Assembly: GCA_012728315.1 (NCBI GenBank)
Contig: JAAYFI010000065.1
Span: 1 to 64,000 of the forward strand
Reading direction: 5' to 3'
Length of the DNA: 64,000 nucleotides
Origin: Gammaproteobacteria bacterium
GTDB taxonomy: Bacteria; Pseudomonadota; Gammaproteobacteria; Pseudomonadales; Pseudomonadaceae
The notes below the pieces were generated by a model that did not search any database, was not told where the DNA came from, and saw only the letters and a list, made by a program, of their open reading frames with translations. Every line of letters begins with the position of its first letter. Positions within the stretch are counted from its first letter, which is position 1. Made by a program: the position numbers and the translations under genes. Shown here piece by piece: positions 19,045 through 28,356 of the stretch.

Positions 19045-19793
19045 TAGATTACTTTCGCCTCGTTTTTAAGTTTCTCAACCAGCTCTGCTACATCTTTAAC
19101 TTTGATACCCGCGCTACGTGTAGCAGGCGCTTCCACTTTTAAAGTTGTAACTGTAGATTCGGTAGAAACGCCCAAAGATTCTGGAGTAATAATTTCCAGC
19201 GGCTTTTTCTTCGCTTTCATGATGTTAGGCAAAGATGCATAACGTGGCTCATTTAAGCGCAAATCAGTGGTGACAATGGCCGGTAAGTTCAGCGCAACAG
19301 TTTGTAAACCACCATCGATCTCGCGAGTCACATTAACTTTATCGCCAGCGACTTCAACTTTAGAAGCAAAAGTACCTTGCGCATAACCTGTTAATGCACC
19401 GAGCATTTGACCGGTTTGGTTGTTATCACTATCGATGGCTTGCTTACCCAGCATAATCAGCTGTGGTTGCTCTTGATCAACGACGGCTTTGAGCAGTTTC
19501 GCCACAGCAAGTGAGCGTAACTCATCATTGGTTTCGACCAAAATAGCACGGTCAGCACCCAGAGCCAGCGCCGTACGCAGTTGCTCTTGAGCAGCATTAG
19601 GGCCAATAGAAACTGCAACCACTTCAGTTGCAATACCTTTTTCCTTTAAGCGAATAGCTTCTTCAACGCCAATTTCGCAGAAAGGGTTCATAGACATTTT
19701 AACGTTGGCTAGATCAACGCCCGTGTTATCCGCTTTAACGCGAACCTTGACGTTATAGTCTACCACTCGTTTGACAGCTACTAGAATCTTCAT
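19044..19793 (-). CDS. etfB: Electron transfer flavoprotein beta subunit
   Basis: A 249-residue partner subunit of ETF, which binds AMP and carries the recognition loop for dehydrogenases. It starts [19 protein letters not shown] and shows [44 protein letters not shown] and the C-terminal [10 protein letters not shown] loop. The start was taken at 19793, because the 29-residue upstream extension is not conserved-looking and the family begins MKILV. It is transcribed away from ETF-QO across a 326-base control region that contains a PsrA-type operator. Confidence 0.97.
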   Translation of the reverse strand: MKILVAVKRVVDYNVKVRVKADNTGVDLANVKMSMNPFCEIGVEEAIRLKEKGIATEVVAVSIGPNAAQEQLRTALALGADRAILVETNDELRSLAVAKLLKAVVDQEQPQLIMLGKQAIDSDNNQTGQMLGALTGYAQGTFASKVEVAGDKVNVTREIDGGLQTVALNLPAIVTTDLRLNEPRYASLPNIMKAKKKPLEIITPESLGVSTESTVTTLKVEAPATRSAGIKVKDVAELVEKLKNEAKVI

Positions 19794-19994
19794 GGATTCC
19801 TCGTTATCTCGGGTGAATAAAAAATGTCGCCAAGTAAACCTGGCCAGTGATGCGCTTGGTCGAATATATAACCAATCCATCAGATAAGCACAAAACTTCT
19901 GCTATCTTGACTGCAAGACCCTAGTCGGTCAATACAACAATTCAGCCTTTACCGCTCACCTTTGATTTTTATTCTAACAGGCTTTTTAAAAATT

Positions 19995-20008
19995 CAAACG
20001 ACCGTTTG
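19995..20008. promoter_or_regulatory. PsrA-type operator between etfB and ETF-QO
   Basis: CAAACGACCGTTTG is a perfect inverted repeat, CAAAC-N4-GTTTG. PsrA, the TetR-family fatty-acid sensor of Pseudomonas, binds CAAAC-N4-GTTTG-like sites and controls etf and beta-oxidation genes. The site lies two bases upstream of the -35 box of the ETF-QO promoter, a position suited to repression. Confidence 0.7.
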
Positions 20009-20010
20009 TA

Positions 20011-20039
20011 TTGGAACACGACGCCGTCATGGATATAAT
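20011..20039 (+). promoter_or_regulatory. Sigma-70 promoter of ETF-QO
   Basis: TTGGAA and TATAAT with 17 bases between them give a near-consensus promoter. Transcription would start near 20046, leaving a leader of about 75 bases before the GTG start. Confidence 0.8.
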
Positions 20040-20119
20040 GCAAAAAAGCTCACAACTTTAAGTGAGAGATCCAAGCCTTCCAAATTAAAATAATGATCAG
20101 CGTGAGTAGGAGATAGCTT

Positions 20120-21772
20120 GTGGAACGCGAATTTATGGAATTCGATGTTGTCATCGTTGGTGCAGGCCCGTCGGGGCTTTCAGCAGCATGCCGACTGAAG
20201 CAAAAGGCAGCAGAAGCCGGTCAAGAGATCAGCGTCTGCGTCGTAGAAAAGGGTTCCGAAGTCGGCGCCCACATCCTTTCTGGCGCAGTTTTCGAGACGC
20301 GTGCGCTTGACGAATTATTTCCAAATTGGAAAGAACTCGGTGCGCCAATCAACACTCCCGTGAAGCGTGATGACATTTATTTGCTAAAAAATGCAGAAAA
20401 AGGACAAAAAATACCGAACTTTTTTGTACCGAAAACCATGCATAACCAAGGCAACTACATTATTTCTTTAGGCAATTTATGCCGTTGGTTGGCTGAGCAA
20501 GCAGAAAATCTGGGCGTCGAAGTCTATCCAGGTTTTGCCGCACAAGAAGCTTTAATCAATGAAGACGGAGCGGTTTACGGGATTTTAACCGGTGACATGG
20601 GAGTCGACCGCGACGGCAATCCTAAAGAAGGGATGTACACGCCAGGTATGGAACTGCGCGCTAAATACACTTTATTTGCTGAAGGTTGCCGCGGCCATAT
20701 CGGTAAGCAGCTGATTAAACGCTACAAGCTTGATAGCGAAGCAGATGCTCAACACTATGGTATTGGCATTAAAGAAATCTGGGATATTGACCCAGCCAAA
20801 CACGAAGAAGGCTTAGTGGTTCACACCGCTGGCTGGCCGCTCGACGACGACAACCCGGGCGGCTCTTTCCTCTATCACACAGAAAACAATCAAGTGGTGG
20901 TGGGTTTAATTGTTGACTTGTCATACAGCAACCCGCACTTATCACCCTTTGATGAGTTCCAGCGCTATAAGCACCACCCAGTGATCAGCCAATACCTTGA
21001 AGGCGGCACCCGCGTTGCTTATGGTGCGCGCGCCATTGCCAAAGGTGGTTATAACTCTCTGCCGAAAATGGTGTTCCCAGGTGGCGCACTGATCGGTTGT
21101 GATTTGGGCACACTCAACTTTGCCAAAATTAAAGGCAACCACACAGCCATGAAGTCCGGCATGCTGGCTGCCGAAGCAGCGGTAGAGGCCATTACTGCAG
21201 GCCGCGCAGGCGATAAGCTGACGGGGTATGTGGATGCATTTATGTCGAGCTGGTTACACGAAGACTTATTTACCAGCCGTAACTTTGGTGCAGCAATCCA
21301 TAAGTACGGTGCGCTATTAGGCGGTGCCTTCAACTATATTGATCAAAATATCTTTGGTGGCAAAATCCCATTCACTTTGCGTGATACCACCCCCGACTAT
21401 GCGAAACTGAAACTGGCATCTGAGTCGAAAAAAATCACTTACCCTAAACCTGACGGCAAACTCAGCTTCGATAAACTAAGCTCAGTGTTTTTATCCAATA
21501 CTAACCATGAGGAAATCCAACCTTGCCACTTGGTGCTCACCGATGCCAGCATTCCTCTAGGTAAAAACCTCTCCATGTATGACGAGCCGGCACAGCGCTA
21601 CTGCCCTGCTGGGGTGTATGAAATCGTCACACAAGAGAATGGCGAGAAAAAATTCCAAATCAATGCGCAAAACTGTGTTCACTGCAAAACCTGTGACATT
21701 AAAGACCCTGCGCAAAATATTACTTGGATTGCCCCAGAAGGCACTGGTGGTCCTAACTACCCCAATATGTAA
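20120..21772 (+). CDS. Electron transfer flavoprotein-ubiquinone oxidoreductase
   Basis: A 550-residue membrane-associated flavoprotein that passes electrons from ETF to ubiquinone. The N-terminal FAD-binding motif is DVVIVGAGPSGLSAAC. Conserved stretches include GSEVGAHILSGAVFE, GNLCRWLAEQAE and GGAFNYIDQ. The C-terminal domain has the 4Fe-4S ligands in RYCPAGVYE and CVHCKTCDIKDP. The start is GTG at 20120, with AGGAG 8 bases upstream, and Pseudomonas homologues also begin MEREYMEFDVVIVGAG. It belongs functionally with the divergent etfBA, and shared control by a PsrA-like repressor is likely. Confidence 0.96.
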   Translation: MEREFMEFDVVIVGAGPSGLSAACRLKQKAAEAGQEISVCVVEKGSEVGAHILSGAVFETRALDELFPNWKELGAPINTPVKRDDIYLLKNAEKGQKIPNFFVPKTMHNQGNYIISLGNLCRWLAEQAENLGVEVYPGFAAQEALINEDGAVYGILTGDMGVDRDGNPKEGMYTPGMELRAKYTLFAEGCRGHIGKQLIKRYKLDSEADAQHYGIGIKEIWDIDPAKHEEGLVVHTAGWPLDDDNPGGSFLYHTENNQVVVGLIVDLSYSNPHLSPFDEFQRYKHHPVISQYLEGGTRVAYGARAIAKGGYNSLPKMVFPGGALIGCDLGTLNFAKIKGNHTAMKSGMLAAEAAVEAITAGRAGDKLTGYVDAFMSSWLHEDLFTSRNFGAAIHKYGALLGGAFNYIDQNIFGGKIPFTLRDTTPDYAKLKLASESKKITYPKPDGKLSFDKLSSVFLSNTNHEEIQPCHLVLTDASIPLGKNLSMYDEPAQRYCPAGVYEIVTQENGEKKFQINAQNCVHCKTCDIKDPAQNITWIAPEGTGGPNYPNM

Positions 21773-21787
21773 TATGTAAGCAACACA

Positions 21788-21813
21788 AAAGCCCTCCTTG
21801 CGAGGGCTTTTTA
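21788..21813 (+). terminator. Terminator after ETF-QO
   Basis: AAAGCCCTC, a five-base loop, GAGGGCTTT, then TTATT: an intrinsic terminator 15 bases after the stop. Confidence 0.9.
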
Positions 21814-21913
21814 TTCGATTAAAGAATATTAAAATTACTTTTAATTCTTTTACAGCATAACATCCGCTCTCTATAGTGATGCTCTCCTTATGACTTATCC
21901 ACGGGATCGCACT

Positions 21914-22912
21914 ATGAAACGTTTGCTCACTGCATCACTTTTCGCCCTAAGTTTTAGCGCTATCAGCACCCTACAAGCCGCACCGCTATTAAACGTCTCT
22001 TATGATGTGATGCGTGACTTCTATAAAGACTACAACCCGGTCTTCCTTAAGCATTGGCAAGAGCAAGGTCATAAGCCCGCACAAATTCAAATGTCGCACG
22101 GTGGCTCGAGCAAACAAGCACGCTCAGTGATCGACGGCTTACCTGCCGATGTCATTACCATGAATATGGCTACTGATATCAATGCTTTATACGAGTACGG
22201 TAAATTAATCCCAGAGAACTGGGCCGAGCGCTTACCTAATAATAGTGCTCCTTTTACCTCGGCAACCGTGCTGATTGTGCGCAAAGGCAACCCCAAAAAC
22301 CTGCAAGACTGGCCTGATTTATTAAAAGACGGTGTGCAAGTGATTGTGCCAAACCCAAAAACCTCAGGTAATGGCCGCTACACTTACTTGTCGGCTTGGG
22401 CCTATGTCTTGAAAAATGGTGGCAGCGAGCAAGAAGCCAAAGACTTTGTTGGCAAACTCTTTAAGCAAGCCCCAGTGCTTGATACTGGCGGCCGCGCCGC
22501 AACCAGCACCTTTATGCAAAACCAAATCGGTGACGTGTTAGTGACCTTTGAAAATGAAGCTGAGATGATTGCCCGCGAGTTTGGCCGCGGAGGATTTGAA
22601 GTGATTTACCCAAGCGTCAGTGCTGAAGCCGAACCACCGGTGACCGTGGTCGATAAAGTTGTGGATCGCAAAGGTTCACGCGCCATTGCCGAAGCCTACT
22701 TAAAGTACTTATGGTCCGATGAAGCACAACGCATTGCCGCAAACAACTATTTACGTCCACGCAACCAAGAGATTCTAGCGGAGTTTGCTGACCGCTTCCC
22801 TAAAGTTGATTTTATGCCAGTAGAAGCCACCTTTGGCAGCTGGCCAGAGATTCAAAAAACCCACTTCAATGATGGTGGTATTTTTGATCAGGTCTACGCT
22901 GATCAGCAGTAA
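21914..22912 (+). CDS. sbp: Periplasmic sulfate/thiosulfate-binding protein
   Basis: A 332-residue precursor with signal peptide MKRLLTASLFALSFSAISTL, cleaved near LQA-APLL. The mature protein begins LLNVSYDVMRDFYKDYNPVF, the hallmark of sulfate-binding proteins, followed by SHGGSSKQARSVIDGL, VIVPNPKTSGNGRYTYLSAW and WPEIQKTHFNDGG. It delivers sulfate to the CysTWA importer, whose genes are not adjacent. The start at 21914 avoids an eight-residue upstream extension that would spoil the signal peptide. It has its own terminator, so it is monocistronic. Confidence 0.93.
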   Translation: MKRLLTASLFALSFSAISTLQAAPLLNVSYDVMRDFYKDYNPVFLKHWQEQGHKPAQIQMSHGGSSKQARSVIDGLPADVITMNMATDINALYEYGKLIPENWAERLPNNSAPFTSATVLIVRKGNPKNLQDWPDLLKDGVQVIVPNPKTSGNGRYTYLSAWAYVLKNGGSEQEAKDFVGKLFKQAPVLDTGGRAATSTFMQNQIGDVLVTFENEAEMIAREFGRGGFEVIYPSVSAEAEPPVTVVDKVVDRKGSRAIAEAYLKYLWSDEAQRIAANNYLRPRNQEILAEFADRFPKVDFMPVEATFGSWPEIQKTHFNDGGIFDQVYADQQ

Positions 22913-22926
22913 TCAGCGCCCTACCC

Positions 22927-22955
22927 AAGCCCACGTTATACGTGGGCTTTTTTTT
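22927..22955 (+). terminator. Terminator after sbp
   Basis: AAGCCCACG, loop TTATA, CGTGGGCTT, then a run of T. It lies 14 bases past the sbp stop and before the convergent regulator gene. Confidence 0.93.
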
Positions 22956-22980
22956 AGCCTTGCAAGACTACAATGCACAG

Positions 22981-25668
22981 TTAAACCAACACACCTAAAG
23001 CTTGAGCCCGCGCCACTGCTTGTGTGCGTCGTTCCACATCAAGTTTAAGATTGATATTGCGCGCATGGGTTTTTACTGTATGCAGCGAAATAAATAATTT
23101 ATCGCTGATTTCTTGATTTGAGCACCCTTGCGCAATCAACTGCAATACCGCCAGTTCTCGCGCACTGAGTGTCTCAGCCGGCGCTACATCACTGACAGCT
23201 GCTAAATTTTTCTGAGCACGCGGCAATGCAGCTAGCAGCTCGTCACGCAGGGCATCCTGATTGCATAGCGACAGCTGCTCAAGCATCCACTGCGGATGCT
23301 TATTCAGTAGTGGCTGAAACGGTAAAAAGGCGCCTCCCTCAGCCAGTTGCAAACCTAAGCGCAACTGCTCTACAGCGCGCACCTCGGCGCCCTTTTGCTT
23401 GAGCATATCGCACAAATACACCCGTGCCGTCAGCTCAATCAGCGCACACTCACGTTGCTGTGTGTAATCAATCAACGCCTGCAAACGACGCTCAGCCTGT
23501 TCAGACAGCCCGGTGCTATGCTCCAGTTGCGCCATTTGCAATTCAACATACAAAGCCAATTGCGGATGAAACTCCGAAGCTTTGTCCATTTTCTTTAAAC
23601 TGTAGGTTGCGGACAAGCGCTCAAGCCACACCTGCGCCAGCTCAACCTGCCCTTGCTGCAACCATAATTCGCATTTACTTAGCGTCAACATCGCCAAATA
23701 ATAAATGGGCGGCACATCCCATGTATGCATAATGCGCTCGGCTTCAGCCAGCTGCGCAAAGGCTTCCGCAATACGTCCAGCGCTCCCCTCTAAAACCACC
23801 TGCATGCGAAAACCAATTAATAAACTGGCGTCACGACAGGCTTGCGCTTCACTAATCCCAGCACATAACTTAATCCGCGCCTCTTGCATATTGCCGCGCA
23901 CACCTAGCAAATAGCCTTCATACATGGTTAAGCGTGCACGCACTGCGTAAACCCGCTCTCGCGGCATTGGCGCAAGCAGTAACAACGCTTCTTTAACCAC
24001 CTCCAAGGCACGATAAATCTCGCCTCGAATTTGCAAGACCCGCGCCCGATCGTATTGCGCTAAAGCCTGATACAGTGGACAGCCAGCACGCTGCGCCAAT
24101 TCCACGCTATCACGGTTAAATTGACGGGCAGCACCCATATCACCTTGCAATACCGCCACATTAGCTAACACTGACAGGCACAGCTGACGCTGCCCATGCC
24201 TTTCCATTGGCAGCTCAGCTAAAGCGTCATGGCAATATTGCCAAGCCCGCTCTGCCTCACCTCGACCTCGAGCCAGCAGGCCTTGTAACGCCTGCCATTG
24301 CGCCAATAAGCTGCGCTGCTCTAAGGGTGTCGCTGCCGGCAAGAACTTAGCCAATTGCGCTAAGAGCTGATCAGCCGCATCCAATTGACACGCCAAGCCC
24401 AATGCCCAGCAATACAGAATAATCAAACGCGGCGTGCTGGCTAAGACGTAATCTGGCAAATCCATTTTCCAACGTAAAAGCGTGCTGATATTTTGCTCAG
24501 CCAACAACAACTCTTCCGCGGTGCCTTGCACCAAATCGGCCGCCACCTCGGGTTGCTCGGCCAACAGTGCATGCTCAATTGCCTCATTTAACAAGCCGCA
24601 TTCTGCAAACCAAGCACTGGCTCGCGCATGCAGCGACAGCATCTGCTCAGGCGCCCCCTGCTGCGCCTTGAGCAAATCAGCAAACAAATGGTGGTAGCGG
24701 TACCACTCGCCATGCTCATCCAGCGGCACTAGAAACACCTGATGCGCCAGCAAGTATTCAATGATCTCTGCGCTATCATGCGCCTCACGCACGGCATCAC
24801 ATAAACCAGCATTAAAGCGCTCCAGCACCGCAGTTGCCGCTAAAAACGCTTTAATAGGCTCTACTTGCTGCGTAATAATTTCTTCTAATAGATACTCACG
24901 AATCAGCCCTTGAGCACCATGCGGACCCGTTAACAATGCATGCTCATGATCAGTTTTCTTGATAGCCAGCAGCCACAAACGCAAACCAGCGACCCAACCT
25001 TCACTGCGGGACAAAATATTTTGCAAGAGTGCTGTATCCAGCTGCTCATGGCCTTGCTCGGCAAGCAAAGTCTGCAGCTCGCTGGAATTAAGGCGCAAGT
25101 CCTGCTCAGTGACTTCGACAATTTGCTCTAACAAACGCCAGCGGGCCAGATGCCAGCTAGGACGCTGACGGCTATTGACCAGCAGTACGAATCCGGCCGG
25201 CGCATGATTTAAAAAATACTGTAAGTTGCGATCAAGCACCTCACTTTGCACTAAATGGTAATCATCTAAAACCATGAGTACCGGAGTCTGCCCATCTAAA
25301 TCATCATTGATTTCATCAAGCAGATCATTAATCCAAGCCTCATAGGGAAAGGCTTGATGACTTTGGCGGGTTTTTAATACAGCCAAAGCTTGCTCAGCTA
25401 TATCAGGATAAATGCTGTGCAATGCATTTAAAAACGCTTCAAAGAAACGCCCAGGATCACTGTAGCGGGTTGTTAATGTCAGCCACACCGAACGCCACGA
25501 CTGTGGCAGCTGCTCACAGAACGCACTGGCTAAGGCACTTTTACCAAAACCTGCCGGTGCGCACACCAGCAATAAACGTCCTTGTAAGCCTGCATTAAGC
25601 TGCTCACACAAGCGCGGACGACTGATATAGCCAGCAGGTATCGGCGGCTGATAGAAACGCTCACTCAA
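22981..25668 (-). CDS. MalT-like ATP-dependent LuxR-family regulator
   Basis: An 895-residue transcription activator of the LAL/MalT class. The N-terminal STAND ATPase has Walker A APAGFGKSALAS at about residues 36-47 and a Walker B-like VLMVLDDYHLV. The middle of the protein is a long array of helical TPR-type repeats. At the C-terminus is a LuxR helix-turn-helix: LSARELAVLQLIAQGCSNQE followed by FISLHTVKTHARNIN. Such proteins sense a small inducer through the repeat domain. No target operon of obvious kind is adjacent, since sbp is convergent and fur lies behind it. The ligand and regulon are unknown. Confidence 0.88.
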   Translation of the reverse strand: MSERFYQPPIPAGYISRPRLCEQLNAGLQGRLLLVCAPAGFGKSALASAFCEQLPQSWRSVWLTLTTRYSDPGRFFEAFLNALHSIYPDIAEQALAVLKTRQSHQAFPYEAWINDLLDEINDDLDGQTPVLMVLDDYHLVQSEVLDRNLQYFLNHAPAGFVLLVNSRQRPSWHLARWRLLEQIVEVTEQDLRLNSSELQTLLAEQGHEQLDTALLQNILSRSEGWVAGLRLWLLAIKKTDHEHALLTGPHGAQGLIREYLLEEIITQQVEPIKAFLAATAVLERFNAGLCDAVREAHDSAEIIEYLLAHQVFLVPLDEHGEWYRYHHLFADLLKAQQGAPEQMLSLHARASAWFAECGLLNEAIEHALLAEQPEVAADLVQGTAEELLLAEQNISTLLRWKMDLPDYVLASTPRLIILYCWALGLACQLDAADQLLAQLAKFLPAATPLEQRSLLAQWQALQGLLARGRGEAERAWQYCHDALAELPMERHGQRQLCLSVLANVAVLQGDMGAARQFNRDSVELAQRAGCPLYQALAQYDRARVLQIRGEIYRALEVVKEALLLLAPMPRERVYAVRARLTMYEGYLLGVRGNMQEARIKLCAGISEAQACRDASLLIGFRMQVVLEGSAGRIAEAFAQLAEAERIMHTWDVPPIYYLAMLTLSKCELWLQQGQVELAQVWLERLSATYSLKKMDKASEFHPQLALYVELQMAQLEHSTGLSEQAERRLQALIDYTQQRECALIELTARVYLCDMLKQKGAEVRAVEQLRLGLQLAEGGAFLPFQPLLNKHPQWMLEQLSLCNQDALRDELLAALPRAQKNLAAVSDVAPAETLSARELAVLQLIAQGCSNQEISDKLFISLHTVKTHARNINLKLDVERRTQAVARAQALGVLV

Positions 25669-25794
25669 AACTTATACTCAGCCCCCTCTACTTCGACACA
25701 GCTATAACCCAAAACTTTGGATTATAAAGGTAAGCGCTCACCGCAGATGACATTCATCCATAAGCTACGGTGGGATACGCCCGATCATTTAGAT

Positions 25795-26196
25795 TTATTT
25801 CTTTTTTACATATAGCACTAAATTGTGATCAACCAACTCATAGCCCATATCTTCGACGATTTTATGCTGACGTTTTTCAATCTCTTCATCAAAAAACTCA
25901 AACACCTCTCCCGAGTCAACACAGACAATATGGTCGTGGTGCTCGCCATCATCGAGTTCAAACACCGCATGACCACCATCAAAATTATGGCGAATAACCA
26001 AGCCTGCTGCTTCAAACTGAGTTAAAACGCGGTACACCGTTGCCAAACCAACATCTTCACCAGCGTCCATTAAGGTTTTATACACATCCTCAGCGCTCAT
26101 ATGGCGCGGCTCGCATGATTCAAGGATTTGCATGATTTTGACGCGCGGTAAAGTGACCTTTAAACCCGCTTTACGTAATTCATTACTTTCAGCCAT
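25795..26196 (-). CDS. fur: Ferric uptake regulator Fur
   Basis: A 133-residue Fur repressor. The winged helix has LRKAGLKVTLPRVKIMQIL and DVGLATVYRVLTQFEAAG, followed by the metal sites RHNFDGGHAVFEL, HHDHIVCVDSGEV and the C-terminal VDHNLVLYVKKK. As in Pseudomonas Fur, the zinc-binding CxxC pairs of E. coli Fur are absent and there is a single Cys. With Fe2+ it represses iron-uptake genes. It is divergent from bamE across a 96-base region, the classical Pseudomonas arrangement. Confidence 0.97.
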   Translation of the reverse strand: MAESNELRKAGLKVTLPRVKIMQILESCEPRHMSAEDVYKTLMDAGEDVGLATVYRVLTQFEAAGLVIRHNFDGGHAVFELDDGEHHDHIVCVDSGEVFEFFDEEIEKRQHKIVEDMGYELVDHNLVLYVKKK

Positions 26197-26292
26197 AATT
26201 GTTTTCTCACTAATGCGGTTTCGCTGAGGCGCACAATGCAGGTATGATCAGCGTATCTGTTACCTATTCACGATAGTGGAAGTCCGTCTCCA

Positions 26293-26835
26293 ATGCAAAA
26301 TAGCTCACGTATTATTCGCAGTTTTACCCTCGCCAGCCTATTAGTACTGGCTGGATGCTCATTTCCTGGTGTTCATAAAATCGACATTCAGCAAGGCAAT
26401 GTCGTCACCCAAGACATGGTTGACCAACTACGTCCCGGCATGACCACTCGCCAAGTGCGCTTTATTATGGGCACACCGCTGATTACCGATACATTCCACA
26501 GCAATCGCTGGGATTACTTATACAGTATTCAAGTAGCTGGCGGAACACGTAAGCAAGAACGCATCAGCTTATTATTTAATGAAAATAATGAGCTGCAAGG
26601 CCTTGGCGGTGATTTTATTCCTGGGGTTAGCCGTGACCAAGCTATTTTAGGTCAAGCGCCGGAAACAAGCAGCAGCACAGCGCCAACTGCAGATGCAGAA
26701 CCAGCCACTCAAGCGCCACGCGACAGCGTTCAACCGCCCGCCCCCGGCTCACTGCAAGAACAACTGCAGCGCGAAGTGGATGAAGTTGAAGCAGCCCCCA
26801 TACCTACTTCACGCTTAAAAGACGGTGAACTCTAA
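26293..26835 (+). CDS. bamE: Outer membrane assembly lipoprotein BamE (OmlA)
   Basis: A 180-residue lipoprotein of the BAM outer-membrane protein assembly complex. The signal sequence ends in lipobox LVLAGC (lipidated Cys22). The BamE fold follows: [51 protein letters not shown] Pseudomonas-type C-terminal tail rich in Ala, Pro and Gln (about residues 125-165) is longer than in E. coli BamE (113 residues). A TATGAT -10 box is near 26242. It is divergent from fur. Confidence 0.95.
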   Translation: MQNSSRIIRSFTLASLLVLAGCSFPGVHKIDIQQGNVVTQDMVDQLRPGMTTRQVRFIMGTPLITDTFHSNRWDYLYSIQVAGGTRKQERISLLFNENNELQGLGGDFIPGVSRDQAILGQAPETSSSTAPTADAEPATQAPRDSVQPPAPGSLQEQLQREVDEVEAAPIPTSRLKDGEL

Positions 26836-26853
26836 GACGTTTAGCCTGCTTTT

Positions 26854-27177
26854 TTAGTCAGCAGACGTGGTTTGCGCCGCTTCTGCTGCTTTAGCCTGCG
26901 CTGCACGGGCGGCGCGCTGCTTACGCACTTCTTTAGGGTCAGCCAACAAAGGCCGATAAATCTCCACGCGATCCCCTTCCTCTAAGCAGTGCTCTTCAGG
27001 GCGGGCGATGCCTTTACCAAAAATGCCTAAAGGGCTCTCTTGCAAATCCAAACCCGGAAAATCTTGATCCAAACCTGAGCGCAATGCGGCTTCGCGGGCA
27101 TGGGTCCCTTGCGCAACCTGCAATTGCACAATTTTCTGCTTATGCGCCAAGGCATAAGCCACTTCTATATTAATCAT
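26854..27177 (-). CDS. rnfH: RnfH-family ubiquitin-like protein
   Basis: A protein of about 107 residues of the RnfH family (beta-grasp fold). It begins INIEVAYALAHKQKIVQLQV and shows RSGLDQDFPGLDL, PLGIFGKGIARPE and the typical end of the domain GDRVEIYRPLLADPKEVRKQ. The C-terminus is an Ala/Gln/Lys-rich tail of about 20 residues. The start at 27177 follows the ratA stop by 4 bases. RnfH and RatA are usually encoded together, as here. The precise role of RnfH is unknown. Confidence 0.92.
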   Translation of the reverse strand: MINIEVAYALAHKQKIVQLQVAQGTHAREAALRSGLDQDFPGLDLQESPLGIFGKGIARPEEHCLEEGDRVEIYRPLLADPKEVRKQRAARAAQAKAAEAAQTTSAD

Positions 27178-27181
27178 TGGC

Positions 27182-27616
27182 TTATCCATACAACTCTTTC
27201 GCGCGCTGACAAAAGGCATCGACCATGGTGTTGGCAGCCTGAGTAAACAAAGGACCGAGCGTGGCCTTCATAATCGGCCCAGCATAATCAAACTTCAAAT
27301 CCAGACTGATCTTGCAGGCTTGCTCGCCCAGCGCTTTAAACTCCCAAGTCCCTTGTAGCTGACTAAATGGACCTTCTTCCAACTCCATGCTGATTTTTTC
27401 ATTGGCCAGCAGCGTGTTTTTGGTTACAAAGCGTTGTGATAAATGCCCTTTGGCAATCACTAACGCTGCGCGCATGCAACTGTCATTCTGCTCAATAATC
27501 TCACTGGCCGAACACCATGGTAAAAACTCAGGGTATTTTGCAACATCATTGATCAGGTTATACAAAGCTGCAGCGCTATAAGGTAACAATGCAGAGCGTT
27601 GGATATGTGTGGCCAT
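27182..27616 (-). CDS. ratA: RatA/COQ10-like START-domain protein
   Basis: A 144-residue START/polyketide-cyclase fold protein. Conserved parts are YSAAALYNLINDVAKYPEFL, PWCSASEII, GPFSQLQGTWEFK and LDLKFDYAGPIM. The relative in E. coli was described as a ribosome-association toxin, and eukaryotic COQ10 binds ubiquinone, so the bacterial role is debated. The start was taken at 27616 (MATHIQRSALLPYS), which aligns with the family. It is divergent from smpB, the usual Pseudomonas arrangement. Confidence 0.93.
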   Translation of the reverse strand: MATHIQRSALLPYSAAALYNLINDVAKYPEFLPWCSASEIIEQNDSCMRAALVIAKGHLSQRFVTKNTLLANEKISMELEEGPFSQLQGTWEFKALGEQACKISLDLKFDYAGPIMKATLGPLFTQAANTMVDAFCQRAKELYG

Positions 27617-27851
27617 AGAATTAATTTTTCCAGCAGTAAAATGATTGATGCACTTGTATTGCGACACTTTTACATAACTGTTCGAGCTCGCATCCAGCTG
27701 CCGCTTGATACGCCTAGGCTCTCTGCAGCTAAGATTTCAGTGCATCACAGTGGCTCTATTGTCATGCATTCGTCGCAACGCCTCAAGCAAAGTTAAAGAT
27801 TCATTGCACACCTCTCGCCAGACGCAAGATAACGTCTTATAATCATCAACT

Positions 27852-28334
27852 ATGGCTAAACATAAAAAACAACCCAAAGGCACCATTGCGCTAAATAAAA
27901 AGGCGCTCCATGATTATTTTGTCGAACAGCGTATGGAGGCAGGTATTGCCCTGTCCGGCTGGGAGATTAAAAGTTTACGGGCTGGCAAAGCGCAGCTTGT
28001 AGATAGTTACGTCTTGCTAAAAGATGGCGAAGCATGGCTAATGGGCTGTCATATCAGTCCACTCAAAACAGCCAGCACCCATGTTATTGCGGATCCAACA
28101 CGCACACGCAAGTTGCTGCTGAACCGTAATGAGCTCGACAAACTCTTTGCCGGCGTGCAGCAAAAAGGCTACACCTGCGTTGCTTTATCCTTGTATTGGA
28201 AAAAGCATCTGGTGAAGTGCGAAATTGCGCTCGGTAAAGGCAAAAAAGACTACGACAAACGTCATGTTGAAAAAGAGCGTGATTCCAATCGCGAGATTCA
28301 ACGCGCTTTGCACAACCGCAGCAAAGACGCCTAA
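27852..28334 (+). CDS. smpB: tmRNA-binding protein SmpB
   Basis: A 160-residue SmpB, which delivers tmRNA to stalled ribosomes for trans-translation. The sequence shows [39 protein letters not shown], the oligonucleotide-binding barrel with [11 protein letters not shown], and the C-terminal basic tail [20 protein letters not shown] that contacts the decoding centre. Full family length. Divergent from ratA. Confidence 0.97.
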   Translation: MAKHKKQPKGTIALNKKALHDYFVEQRMEAGIALSGWEIKSLRAGKAQLVDSYVLLKDGEAWLMGCHISPLKTASTHVIADPTRTRKLLLNRNELDKLFAGVQQKGYTCVALSLYWKKHLVKCEIALGKGKKDYDKRHVEKERDSNREIQRALHNRSKDA

Positions 28335-28356
28335 CCCGCAAATCATCAGGTCAGCC

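Noticed and set aside
24482-25168. Several plus-strand frames opposite the MalT-like gene
   Set aside because: They are antisense to a long, well-supported coding region and have no ribosome sites or recognisable domains.
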